Below, one piece after another: positions 19,227 to 27,518 of a DNA stretch of 64,000 bases; the stretch's first letter is position 1, and the number at the start of each line of letters is the position of its first letter. A program made the position numbers and the translations under genes. Origin of the DNA: Paraburkholderia saeva (GTDB taxonomy: Bacteria; Pseudomonadota; Gammaproteobacteria; Burkholderiales; Burkholderiaceae); contig NZ_CAJQZC010000002.1 of assembly GCF_907164555.1 (NCBI RefSeq), positions 124,001 to 188,000 of the forward strand. The letters run 5' to 3'. The notes below the pieces were generated by a model, which had not been told where the DNA came from, ran no database searches, and worked only from the letters and a program-made list of their open reading frames with translations.

Positions 19227-19862
19227 ATGTTTACCGGAATCGTCGCGGCCGTGGGCCGCATTGAATCAGTCAAGCCACTCGGCAACGATGGCGACGCGGG
19301 CGTGCGCCTGAACATCGAAGCCGGCGCGCTCGATCTCGATGACGTGCAGCTGGGCGACAGCATCACCGTTCAGGGCGCGTGCATGACGGTCGTCGTCAAG
19401 ACCGCGCATTCGTTCGAAGTCGACGTATCGCGCGAAAGCCTGAACTGCACCGCGGGTCTGGGTGAACCGGGCGAAGTGAATCTCGAGAAGGCGCTGCGCG
19501 CGCACGATCGCCTGGGCGGTCATATCGTTTCGGGACACGTCGATGGACTCGGCACGGTGACGCATTTCGCGCCGGTCGGCGAATCGCATGAACTGCGCGT
19601 GCTCGCGCCGCGCGATATCGGCCGCTATCTGGCGTTCAAGGGATCGATTACCGTGAACGGCGTAAGCCTGACAGTGAACTCGGTGAAGGATCGCGACGAC
19701 GGTTGCGAGTTTTCGATCAACCTGATCCCGCACACCGTCGAAGTAACGACGCTCAGAAACCTGCGCACAGGCTCGAAGGTCAATCTGGAAATCGATCTGA
19801 TCGCGCGGTATGTGGAACGGATGCTGTCGACGTCGCAAGACGGTCAGAAACCGTTCGCGTAA
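19227..19862 (+). CDS. ribE: Riboflavin synthase, alpha chain
   Basis: Last step: dismutation of two lumazines to riboflavin. 211 residues with the internal two-fold repeat of the family (MFTGIVAAVG at the start; the second half restarts near GGHIVSGHVDG). The N-terminal MFTGI is the diagnostic motif. A hairpin GGGCCGCG/CGCGGCCC (19884-19904) lies 20 bp after the stop without a T-run and may help end transcription. Confidence 0.96.
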   Translation: MFTGIVAAVGRIESVKPLGNDGDAGVRLNIEAGALDLDDVQLGDSITVQGACMTVVVKTAHSFEVDVSRESLNCTAGLGEPGEVNLEKALRAHDRLGGHIVSGHVDGLGTVTHFAPVGESHELRVLAPRDIGRYLAFKGSITVNGVSLTVNSVKDRDDGCEFSINLIPHTVEVTTLRNLRTGSKVNLEIDLIARYVERMLSTSQDGQKPFA

Positions 19863-19923
19863 GCGGTTTTCGCAGAACCTGCCGGGCCGCGTTCCTCGCG
19901 GCCCACGTCGCCTGGTCGCTCGT

Positions 19924-20598
19924 CTAGCCGGCTGGAACCCCTGCGTCGCTGTCCTCCGCGGAAGCGCGCCCGGGACGGCGAACGGCTCTCACCTTCCCGC
20001 TGTTCCCGCCTCCGCAGAAGAACCGGTCGCCGCCATCGGACTCCAGTCCCGACACGGTCACACCCTCGGGCATATCGAGCGTTTCCAGCGCCTCACCGGT
20101 TCTCACGTCGACGCGTCTCAGGTCGCTCGCGTCGTTTTCCCAGGTGCCGTGCCAGAGTTCTCCGTCGACCCACGTGACGCCGGTCACGTAGCGTTCCGAT
20201 TCGATCGTCCGAAGAATCGCGCCTGTTTCCGGGTCGATCTGGTGGATCTTGCGCTCCCGGTACTGCCCGACCCAGAGCGTGCCTTCGGCCCAGGTGAGCC
20301 CGGAATCGTTGCCGCCTCCGGGTGCCGGAATCGTGGCCAGCACCTGCCCTGTCTGCGGATCGATCTTTTGGATGCGGCCTGCGGCGATCTGGAACAGATG
20401 CTTGCCGTCGAACGCCGTTCCGGCGTCGCCGGCGACATCGATGGAACGGAGCGTCTGGCCGTTCGCCGGATCGAACGCGGTCAGCGCGCGGCCGGCGGCA
20501 AACCACACCTGCTGGCCGTCGAAGGTGACGCCAGCCACGGAGTCGACGCCCGGAAAGGGTCCATATTCATTGACGATTCTGGCAGCGGAACGGTTCAT
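19924..20598 (-). CDS. Cytosolic beta-propeller protein, glutamine-cyclotransferase-like
   Basis: 224 residues of repeated blade motifs: VWFAAGRALTAFDPANGQ, LFQIAAGRIQKIDPQTGQ, LWVGQYRERKIHQIDPETG, LWHGTWENDASDLRRVDVRTGE. The pattern resembles small propellers such as YncE or glutaminyl-peptide cyclotransferase. No signal peptide, so it should stay in the cytoplasm. Only about five blades are readable. It ends convergent with ribE and starts just downstream of the regulator gene at 20608 on the same strand, so the two may share a transcript. Enzyme function is unproven. Confidence 0.65.
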   Translation of the reverse strand: MNRSAARIVNEYGPFPGVDSVAGVTFDGQQVWFAAGRALTAFDPANGQTLRSIDVAGDAGTAFDGKHLFQIAAGRIQKIDPQTGQVLATIPAPGGGNDSGLTWAEGTLWVGQYRERKIHQIDPETGAILRTIESERYVTGVTWVDGELWHGTWENDASDLRRVDVRTGEALETLDMPEGVTVSGLESDGGDRFFCGGGNSGKVRAVRRPGRASAEDSDAGVPAG

Positions 20599-20607
20599 GC
20601 GCCCATC

Positions 20608-21828
20608 CTAAACGTTCGATAGTGGAACGGGGAGTAACAACGTCGTCGCGAATCCTGGCATCGGCGGCGTCATCCAGCGGCGCGCCCTGCCACGTCCAGA
20701 CGACTGCACCTTGCCGGTCGCCGACAGCGCATCGAGCGAGCGCTGCACCGTGCGCTGGCTTGCGCCCAGCACCAACGCGAGCGCCGAACTCGACCACGAT
20801 TCGCCGTCCGCGAGAAAGGCGAGCACGGTCGCGTGCGGTTCCTCGACGGGCCGCGCCAGCACGACGACCTCCTGTGCCCGATGCGGCACCAGCACAAAGC
20901 CGCGCTTCGTCGCGCGCACATCGGCGAGATCGCGCAGCGCCGTGCGAAGCCGCCCGGCCTCGACGCGCAACCGCGCGCGATGCGATTCATCCGCAGCCCT
21001 GGCGCGAAACGCCCGCGCGACGAGCGTCTCTCTCGACACATCGTCCGGCCACGCTTCGGCAAGCGTCCGCGCGAGCGTGAACAGCACGGGACGCGTGGCA
21101 AGCGGAACCTTCGCGCCTGCGTCACACACGACGTAACGGCACGCGTCCACGACGAGCGCCTTCGATTCCAGTAGCGCTTCGACTTCTTCGAGCACGAGAA
21201 GCCGCTCTTCGCCCTGCGCGATGAGACGCGCGGCGGGTGCGTCCAGCATGCGCGACGCGCTGTCGACTTCCGCCATCAGCGCGGGAATGCCTGCGTGGCG
21301 CGCGGCGCGACCCGCCCGTATGAGTGCAGCGCGTGCCGGTTTCGCACGCAGGCGCCGCATCGCGATGCCCGCGACGACGAGTTCGTGCGCGGCCCGCGAT
21401 GCAGGTGGAAACGGCGCGGGGTCCAGCGCAGCGAGCTTGTGTTCGGCGTCGTCGAGGCGTCCCATCAGTAGAAGGCGCCGGACTTCGAGATATCGCGCAT
21501 GCGCGGCGTTCACACGGTCGCCGTGCGCTTCGAGCGTCGCGCGCGCGCCGTCGAGCGTCTTTGCGGGCCAGCCGAGATCACGCGAGGCCAGCGCGATTTC
21601 CGCCTCGGCAACGACACATCTCGCGCGGGCCACCGCCTCTTTCGGACCGAACGCGCGTGCAGCAAGTCGCATGAGCGCCTTCGCCCGAACCAGGTCGCCA
21701 AGCTGTGCCATAGCGATGCCGCGAAGCGCGAGCGCATGGGCGTCATCGCGCAGCGCGACACGGTTGAGTGCGCCGAGCGGATCGCCCGCCGCCAGCGCCC
21801 GCGCTGCGGCTACGATCAGCGAATCCAT
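20608..21828 (-). CDS. Predicted regulator with repeat-rich N-terminus and C-terminal winged helix
   Basis: About 406 residues, cytoplasmic. The first 240 residues are Ala-rich helical repeats (TPR-like). A middle winged-helix-like segment (TLAEAWPDDVSRETLVARAF to LVPHR) resembles the OmpR/SARP-type or MalT-adjacent DNA-binding fold. The end has a second helix-turn-helix (SSSALALVLGASQRTVQRSLDAL). The ATG at 21828 is chosen; GTG codons just upstream are possible. It diverges from the DUF899-DUF2182 pair across a 109-bp gap, so these genes are the likely target. The exact family was not recognised. Confidence 0.6.
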   Translation of the reverse strand: MDSLIVAAARALAAGDPLGALNRVALRDDAHALALRGIAMAQLGDLVRAKALMRLAARAFGPKEAVARARCVVAEAEIALASRDLGWPAKTLDGARATLEAHGDRVNAAHARYLEVRRLLLMGRLDDAEHKLAALDPAPFPPASRAAHELVVAGIAMRRLRAKPARAALIRAGRAARHAGIPALMAEVDSASRMLDAPAARLIAQGEERLLVLEEVEALLESKALVVDACRYVVCDAGAKVPLATRPVLFTLARTLAEAWPDDVSRETLVARAFRARAADESHRARLRVEAGRLRTALRDLADVRATKRGFVLVPHRAQEVVVLARPVEEPHATVLAFLADGESWSSSALALVLGASQRTVQRSLDALSATGKVQSSGRGRARRWMTPPMPGFATTLLLPVPLSNV

Positions 21829-21937
21829 GGTCTGGATGAATCCCGCCACACTTGTCACTCCCACCGTCCGTACGCCCGGAACTAATCTATCACGACCAGT
21901 AACCGGTAAGTCGCATCCAAACCTGACGGAGGGAAGC

Positions 21938-22723
21938 ATGATGACGGAACACGCAACGGCAACACGGCAAGAATGGCTGGCAGCGCGGCTCGACCTGCTC
22001 AAGGCAGAGAAGGAATACACGCGACGCGGCGACGAACTCGCGCAGCGTCGTCAAAACCTGCCGTGGGTGCGCGTCGACAAGACCTATCGCTTCGATACCG
22101 ACGAAGGCAGCGCGACGCTCGCGGATCTCTTCAAGGGACGCTCGCAGCTTCTCGTCTATCACTTCATGTTCGGCCCCGACTACACGGCGGGATGCCCGTC
22201 GTGCTCCGCGATCGCCGACGGCTTCGACGGCATCGTCGTCCATCTGGCGAATCACGATGTCACGCTGATGGCCGTGTCGCGTGCGCCGCTCGCAAAGCTG
22301 CGCGCCTACAAGGAGCGCATGGGCTGGACGTTCCCGTGGGCGTCGACGCCCGCGAGCGACTTCAACTTCGACTTCAACGTCTCGTTCACCGAGGCGCAGC
22401 AGCGCGAGGGCATCGTCGAATACAACTACCAGCGCGGCGGCCACGCGATGGACGCGACACCGGTGCCGCAACCCGTCGCCGAGTTCGCGGCGACTTGCGG
22501 CACCGACGCGCCCACGTATGCGCGCGAGCGCCCCGGCCTCTCCGCGTTCGTGCTCGAGGATGGCGTCGTATATCACACGTACTCGACCTACGCGCGCGGC
22601 GTGGATGGCGTCTGGGGCATGTATCAGTGGCTCGATCGCGCGCCTAAAGGACGCAACGAGGCAGGCGTCTGGTGGCGTCGTCACGACGAGTACGCAAACG
22701 GCAGCGGGCAGCGTCGTGGCTGA
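21938..22723 (+). CDS. DUF899 family thioredoxin-like protein
   Basis: 261 residues. The segment YHFMFGPDYTAGCPSCSAIADGF carries the CPSC motif typical of DUF899, a thioredoxin-fold family of unknown function; two Cys spaced by two residues could be redox active. No signal peptide. GGAGGGAAGC gives a strong ribosome site before the ATG at 21938. It overlaps the DUF2182 gene by 8 bp, implying coupling, and is divergent from an unusual regulator. Confidence 0.85.
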   Translation: MMTEHATATRQEWLAARLDLLKAEKEYTRRGDELAQRRQNLPWVRVDKTYRFDTDEGSATLADLFKGRSQLLVYHFMFGPDYTAGCPSCSAIADGFDGIVVHLANHDVTLMAVSRAPLAKLRAYKERMGWTFPWASTPASDFNFDFNVSFTEAQQREGIVEYNYQRGGHAMDATPVPQPVAEFAATCGTDAPTYARERPGLSAFVLEDGVVYHTYSTYARGVDGVWGMYQWLDRAPKGRNEAGVWWRRHDEYANGSGQRRG

Positions 22724-23540
22724 CATCGACGCAACGTGCGCACGGGAGCGCGCATCACGCGCTTCCCGGCACGCGTTCCTCGGCGTCTGCGCGCTACTCT
22801 TCGCTGCGAGCGCGGCGGTGACGATCGTCCAGGGCGCGTCGATGATGTCGGCGATGGGCGAAATGCCGATGCCGGGCGGCTGGACGATGTCGATGACGTG
22901 GATGCGCATGTGCGGACAGACATGGCCCGACGTCGCCGCATCGTTCCTCGGCATGTGGGCCGCGATGACGGTGGCGATGATGATGCCTTCTCTTGTGCCC
23001 ATGCTGTTGCGTTACCGCGAGGCGGTCTTCAGGACCAGCGAGGCACGCCTCGCCCGGCTGACCATGCTGGTGGGCGCAGGCTACTTCTCCGTGTGGATGG
23101 CGTTTGGCGCTGTCGCGTTTCCGCTGGGCGTCGCGCTGGCGCAACTGGAGATGCAACTGCCCGCGCTCTCGCGTGCGGTTCCGGTCGTGGCCGGTATGAT
23201 CGTCGTGGTAGCCGGCGCGTTCCAGTTCACCGCATGGAAGGCGCGTCATCTTGCATGCTGCCGCGAGATGCCGCAGCGCGGCCGTACGTTGCAGGCGGAC
23301 GCCGTCACGGCCTGGCGACACGGCGTGCGGCTTGGCCTCCATTGCGGTTACTGCTGCGCGGGGCTGACGGCGATTCTTTTCGTCATCGGCGTGATGGATC
23401 TGCGCGCGATGGTTGTCGTCACAGCGGCGATTACCGCCGAACGTCTCGCGCGTTCCGGTGAGCGTGCGATGCAGGCGGTCGGGGTCGCGTTTGTCGCGAC
23501 CGGCCTGGTGCTGGTCGTGCAGGGTGTGCTCGCGCAATAA
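22716..23540 (+). CDS. DUF2182 integral membrane protein
   Basis: About 274 residues with several membrane helices. Met-rich segments are striking: MMSAMGEMPMPGGWTMSMTWMRMCGQTW, read as two parts, and WAAMTVAMMMPSLVPMLLRYR, the family hallmark. The pair HLACCREMP and HCGYCCAGL adds Cys/His positions that could bind metal. DUF2182 members are described as predicted metal-binding membrane proteins. The start is probably GTG at 22716 inside the DUF899 gene. Copper or another soft metal is an inference from the Met/Cys content. Confidence 0.8.
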   Translation: MADIDATCARERASRASRHAFLGVCALLFAASAAVTIVQGASMMSAMGEMPMPGGWTMSMTWMRMCGQTWPDVAASFLGMWAAMTVAMMMPSLVPMLLRYREAVFRTSEARLARLTMLVGAGYFSVWMAFGAVAFPLGVALAQLEMQLPALSRAVPVVAGMIVVVAGAFQFTAWKARHLACCREMPQRGRTLQADAVTAWRHGVRLGLHCGYCCAGLTAILFVIGVMDLRAMVVVTAAITAERLARSGERAMQAVGVAFVATGLVLVVQGVLAQ

Positions 23541-23560
23541 CGAACGCGCTCGGGTGCGTC

Positions 23561-24367
23561 TTACTTCGACAGGTGCAGCTTCTTCGAAAGCACGATGCCC
23601 CGCTGCGGGCTGACGAGCCAGATGGCGTGGATCGTCGCATGCAACGTGGAGGTTCGCGTGGTGATGTCGGTGGGTTCGTCGATGGTCGGATCGGTGTGTT
23701 CTGTCTCGTCGGTCAGATAGGGCGGCTTGATGCTGCACTTCAGGACGATCGCGAAGTCGCCGGTTGTTTCGGCGAATAGCGCCTGCGAAACGGCAACACG
23801 TCCCTTGACGCTGCTCTCACGTTTTTCACCCTCCCTCAGTTCAATCAGGTCGATGCGCTGGACGTAGCCCCTGGCCTTCGCCTCGGGCGCCACCACGAGG
23901 TGTCGGCCGCGCATCCCGGTCACTGTCTTCCGGAGCTGGATCACGCCAGGACGTTCGTCGTCGGCAAGATCGACGTCGACCGTCAGTTGATGCCTGTTCG
24001 ACCGGTACAGTATTCCGTACGACGCAGGGATAACGAAGGTCAGTTCGCGATCGAGTCCGGCCGACGCGAGATCCATCTCGTGCGATGTCTTGCCGGTGGG
24101 GGCGTGAACAAGACTTCGCACGCGGTCGCCGAGCGAAGGCGTGTCGGCCTTGATCCGCAGTTTTGCGAGGGTGTCTCTTACCACGGCTGGGTCGTCGCCC
24201 ACGAAAGGCTGCGTCGATGTTGCAACCGCAGAAGCGGATTGTTCAGCGGATGACGAATGGGTGTCAGCGGCTGGCCCCGCCGCGTTCGCGGCGTACGCGA
24301 ACGACGACGCGCAAACGAGCGCACACGTCGCGATTGAACGGATCAGCACGGATTTTGGATCAGACAC
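23561..24367 (-). CDS. Secreted protein of unknown function
   Basis: 268 residues with an N-terminal signal peptide (SIATCALVCASSFAYAANA). A Ser/Ala/Thr-rich stretch follows, then a mixed beta-rich domain with no motif I recognise. GTG at 24367 is supported by GGAGGGG upstream; another GTG six codons later is possible. It is convergent with the DUF2182 gene (20 bp apart) and divergent from the CMD-fold gene. Likely periplasmic. Confidence 0.6.
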   Translation of the reverse strand: MSDPKSVLIRSIATCALVCASSFAYAANAAGPAADTHSSSAEQSASAVATSTQPFVGDDPAVVRDTLAKLRIKADTPSLGDRVRSLVHAPTGKTSHEMDLASAGLDRELTFVIPASYGILYRSNRHQLTVDVDLADDERPGVIQLRKTVTGMRGRHLVVAPEAKARGYVQRIDLIELREGEKRESSVKGRVAVSQALFAETTGDFAIVLKCSIKPPYLTDETEHTDPTIDEPTDITTRTSTLHATIHAIWLVSPQRGIVLSKKLHLSK

Positions 24368-24460
24368 GCGGAGCCCCTCCAGGACCCAGCCAGTCTAGCG
24401 CAACACCGTAAAAGATGATGTGCAGGCGGCCACGGGCGGGGCCTCGCCCGCAGCGCCGCG

Positions 24461-24477
24461 ATTACATGCGATGTAAT
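24461..24477. promoter_or_regulatory. Palindrome upstream of the CMD-fold/MmyB pair
   Basis: ATTACAT-GCG-ATGTAAT is a perfect 17-bp inverted repeat, 78 bp before the first start codon. It is the only clear symmetric site in the gap and a good candidate for binding by the MmyB-type regulator encoded downstream. Confidence 0.5.
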
Positions 24478-24554
24478 TGGCGCAGCGCACCGTCATCCCT
24501 ACTCTTTGTCTGTCGCGCCGCCGCTTCGGTGGCGCTCACTCACAAGGAGCTACC

Positions 24555-25142
24555 ATGTCCAGCTATCCCGTTCACACCATCGAGTCCGCCCCGGCACACT
24601 CGAAGCCCGTGCTCGAACAACTGCAAAAGGTATTTGGCTTTATTCCGAACGTCGCCGGCGCGATGGCGTCTTCGCCGGTGCTGATCGGCGGATTCGTCGG
24701 ACTGTTCCAGCACGTCCATTCGAGTAGTCTTACCGAGCCGCAGATCCAGACGCTGCTGCTGACCAACGCGGTCACGAACGCCAGCGAATGGGCGGTTGCG
24801 TTTCATACGGCGCTGGCGCTGAACCAGGGCGTGCAACCGGCTGACGTCGATGCGATCCGGCACGGAAGGTCACCCGGCGATGCGTCGCTCGCCGCACTCT
24901 CGACGCTGGCCCGTACGCTGATCGAAACGCGCGGGCATCTGTCAGAGACCGACCGGAAGCGCTTCGTTGAAGCAGGATTCAGCGCGGAGCAGATCCTCGA
25001 AGTCATCGCGGTGGTTGCGGCGTCCACGATCACGAACTACACGGGCAGCGTGACACGGCCGCCGCTTGAGGCGTCGTTCCAGGAATTCACCTGGCACGCG
25101 CCTTCACCCGGACGCGGTACCCTCTACCCGCCCTCACTGTAG
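24555..25142 (+). CDS. Carboxymuconolactone-decarboxylase-fold protein lacking catalytic Cys
   Basis: 195 residues. The all-helical CMD/AhpD pattern is visible (FGFIPNVAGAMASSPVLI, then LLLTNAVTNASEWAVAFHTALAL). The usual ExxCxxCxxxH motif reads SEWAVAFH here: the Glu and His remain but both Cys are absent, and I see no Cys elsewhere. Peroxidase activity of the AhpD kind is therefore unlikely. AAGGAG precedes the ATG. The MmyB-type regulator follows 12 bp later in the same unit. Confidence 0.8.
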   Translation: MSSYPVHTIESAPAHSKPVLEQLQKVFGFIPNVAGAMASSPVLIGGFVGLFQHVHSSSLTEPQIQTLLLTNAVTNASEWAVAFHTALALNQGVQPADVDAIRHGRSPGDASLAALSTLARTLIETRGHLSETDRKRFVEAGFSAEQILEVIAVVAASTITNYTGSVTRPPLEASFQEFTWHAPSPGRGTLYPPSL

Positions 25143-25154
25143 TAAGGAAATACG

Positions 25155-26015
25155 ATGAGCGTCACGCATTCCGGCCCGAACGTGCCACCGAACGAACTCG
25201 GCGAACTGTTGCGTTACTGGCGGGATGCGCGGGGCGTGAGTCAACTCGATCTGTCGCTCGAGGCGGGTATCTCGCAGCGTCAGATCAGTTTCATCGAAAG
25301 CGGTCGCAGCGCGCCCGGGCGGCAGACGATCCTGAATCTCGCGCAGTCGCTCGATGTGCCGCTGCGGGAGCGCAACGCGCTCCTGCTCGCCGCCGGTTAC
25401 GCCCCGCTCTATTCCGGGGCGCCGTGGAATGCGCAGGAGATGCAGACCGTCGTGCGCGCGCTTGAGCGCGTGGTGCGCCAGCACGAACCGTTTCCGGCGA
25501 TCGTGATGGATCGCTACTGGAACGTTCTGATGACCAATGACGCCGCGCCACGCTTTTTCAACTGCTTCGTCGATATGGCCGCGCGCAGGACGCCGCGAAA
25601 CATGCTGCATCTGATCTTCGATCCGCAAGGCATGCGTCCTTTCATAGACGACTGGGACAACGTCGCGCGAAGTCTGCTGCAACGCGTATGTCGTGAATCG
25701 ATCGGTCAGGTGATCGACCGCGACACACGAAGTCTGCTCGACGAACTGCTCGCGTATCCCGGCGTGCCGCGCGACTGGAAATCGCTTCATGTACCGTCCG
25801 CTACGCCGACGATGCCTGTCATTCCAATCGGCTTTGTCAGTGAAGGAAAGGTACTGCGTTATTTTTCGATGGTTTCAAATGTGGGCACGCCGCAAACCGT
25901 AGCCGCGCAGGAGTTGCGCGTCGAATGCATGTTCCCCGTCGATGAAGACACCGAAGCGCTTCATTTGCAACTGCTGGCTGCGAATCCGCAGGAACGCAGA
26001 AATACCCTGAGGTAA
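25155..26015 (+). CDS. XRE regulator with MmyB-like ligand-binding domain
   Basis: 286 residues. An N-terminal helix-turn-helix (about 13-70: LGELLRYWRDARGVSQLDLS, ISQRQISFIESGRSAPGR) is followed by a MmyB-like PAS-type domain (FPAIVMDRYWNVLMTNDAAPRFF). In Streptomyces MmyB the domain is thought to sense fatty acids; the ligand here is unknown. It probably controls its own operon with the CMD-fold gene through the 24461-24477 palindrome. Confidence 0.85.
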   Translation: MSVTHSGPNVPPNELGELLRYWRDARGVSQLDLSLEAGISQRQISFIESGRSAPGRQTILNLAQSLDVPLRERNALLLAAGYAPLYSGAPWNAQEMQTVVRALERVVRQHEPFPAIVMDRYWNVLMTNDAAPRFFNCFVDMAARRTPRNMLHLIFDPQGMRPFIDDWDNVARSLLQRVCRESIGQVIDRDTRSLLDELLAYPGVPRDWKSLHVPSATPTMPVIPIGFVSEGKVLRYFSMVSNVGTPQTVAAQELRVECMFPVDEDTEALHLQLLAANPQERRNTLR

Positions 26016-26064
26016 GGGCTCTTGCGTGCGACGTTTCAAGTCGCACGCAGGCTGCAAGCCTGTT

Positions 26065-27363
26065 TCACGCTTGCCAGGCCGGCCCGTCAGGGAAGTGGAA
26101 CTGATCGAGCGAGGCCGCGTGCATTTCGATGCTATAGCCGGGACGCTGCGGCGGCATGTAGTGCCCGTTGCGGATCACGACAGGATCGACGAAATGCTCA
26201 TGCAGATGATCGACATATTCGAGCACGCGGTTCTCAAGCGAAGCCGACACGCAGATATAGTCAAATAGCGAAATGTGCTGAACGTACTCGCACAAACCGA
26301 CGCCGCCCGCATGCGGACAGACCGGTACGCCGAATTTCGCCGCCATCAGCAGCACGACGATCACCTCGTTCAAACCGCCCAGACGGCAGCTGTCGACCTG
26401 ACAGAAGTCGATCGCATTCGCCTGTAGCAACTGCTTGAACATCACGCGATTCTGGCAATGCTCGCCCGTCGCGACACCGATGGGCTTAAGCCGCTGCCGG
26501 ATGGCCGCGTGGCCGAGGACGTCGTCTGGACTTGTGGGTTCCTCGATCCACCACGGGTCGAATTCCGCCAGACGCCGCATGTTCGCGACCGCTTCATCGA
26601 CATCCCACACCTGGTTCGCGTCCATCATCAGCTTGAGGTCCTCGCCGATTTCTTCACGCAGGATACGGGCGCGGCGCACGTCTTCCTCAAGATTGCCGCC
26701 GACCTTCTGCTTAAAGTGCGTCCAGCCCTGCGCAACGCCCTCACGTGCGAGGCGGCGAATCTTGTCGTCGTCATAGCCAAGCCAGCCGGCCGAAGTCGTA
26801 TACGCCGGGTAGCCTTGAGCGAGCATCTCCTTTTCGCGTTCGTTTCTGGTCGACGCGTGACGATGCAACATCGCGATGGCTTCATGCGGTGTGATTGCGT
26901 CTGTCACGTAACGGAAGTCTAGACAACGCACGAGCTCTTCCGGGCTCATATCGACGAGCAGCTTCCATACCGGCTTGCCTTCCGCTTTTGCCCACAGATC
27001 CCAGGTGGCATTCACGACGGCCGCTGTCGCCAGATGAATGGCGCCCTTGTCCGGGCCGATCCAGCGCAGCTGGCTGTCTGACGTCAGCGAGCGCCAGAAC
27101 GCACCCATGTTCGCGGCGATGTCCTCCAGCGTTCTGCCGACGACCAGCGGGGCCAGCGCCTTTACCGCACTTACGCAGATCTCGTTGCCTCGCCCAATGG
27201 TGAAGGTCAGGCCGTGTCCTGTGAGCGCGTGCGGCGAATCGGTTTCGAGCGTTACGTAGGCGGCGGAGTAATCCGGCGCGGCGTTCATCGCATCGGACCC
27301 GTCAAGTGAACGCGAGGTGGGAAAGCGAATGTCCCGAACGGACAGCTTTGTAATCGTGGTCAT
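26065..27363 (-). CDS. L-fuconate dehydratase
   Basis: Enolase-superfamily enzyme that dehydrates L-fuconate to 2-keto-3-deoxy-L-fuconate. 432 residues, close to the characterised Xanthomonas enzyme. Readable features are the N-terminal capping domain (VRDIRFPTSRSLDGSDAMN), HFKQKVGG with the catalytic Lys, the metal ligands in MMDANQVWD, WIEEPTSPDD and GEHCQNR, and the late PHAGGVGLCEY. GGAGGG sets the start. It diverges from an FCD regulator, with a sugar ABC transporter beyond it, together forming a probable L-fucose oxidative route. The other pathway enzymes are not in this window. Confidence 0.92.
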   Translation of the reverse strand: MTTITKLSVRDIRFPTSRSLDGSDAMNAAPDYSAAYVTLETDSPHALTGHGLTFTIGRGNEICVSAVKALAPLVVGRTLEDIAANMGAFWRSLTSDSQLRWIGPDKGAIHLATAAVVNATWDLWAKAEGKPVWKLLVDMSPEELVRCLDFRYVTDAITPHEAIAMLHRHASTRNEREKEMLAQGYPAYTTSAGWLGYDDDKIRRLAREGVAQGWTHFKQKVGGNLEEDVRRARILREEIGEDLKLMMDANQVWDVDEAVANMRRLAEFDPWWIEEPTSPDDVLGHAAIRQRLKPIGVATGEHCQNRVMFKQLLQANAIDFCQVDSCRLGGLNEVIVVLLMAAKFGVPVCPHAGGVGLCEYVQHISLFDYICVSASLENRVLEYVDHLHEHFVDPVVIRNGHYMPPQRPGYSIEMHAASLDQFHFPDGPAWQA

Positions 27364-27450
27364 CTTTGCACCCTCCAAGGGCGAGGTGATCGATTTTTCG
27401 CCTGCGAACATCAAGAGCAGCCCGGCGCGTGCATGCGAAGGCAATGACAC

Positions 27451-27462
27451 ACCCTTAAGGGT
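27451..27462. promoter_or_regulatory. Palindrome in the fuconate control region
   Basis: ACCCTTAAGGGT is a perfect 12-bp palindrome between the divergent dehydratase and FCD regulator genes. It is a possible operator for one or both promoters. Confidence 0.35.
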
Positions 27463-27484
27463 TGCGCCCAGGCATTTGCCCGCG

Positions 27485-27518
27485 TTGACAACACTGAATC
27501 CACCTCCTAGCATGCTAG
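27485..27518 (+). promoter_or_regulatory. Promoter and palindrome of the FCD regulator gene
   Basis: TTGACA (27485-27490), a 17-nt spacer, TAGCAT (27508-27513). The -10 lies within CTAGCATGCTAG (27507-27518), a perfect 12-bp palindrome that also contains the annotated ATG. This looks like an autoregulatory operator on the promoter, and it makes that ATG doubtful as the start. Confidence 0.5.
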
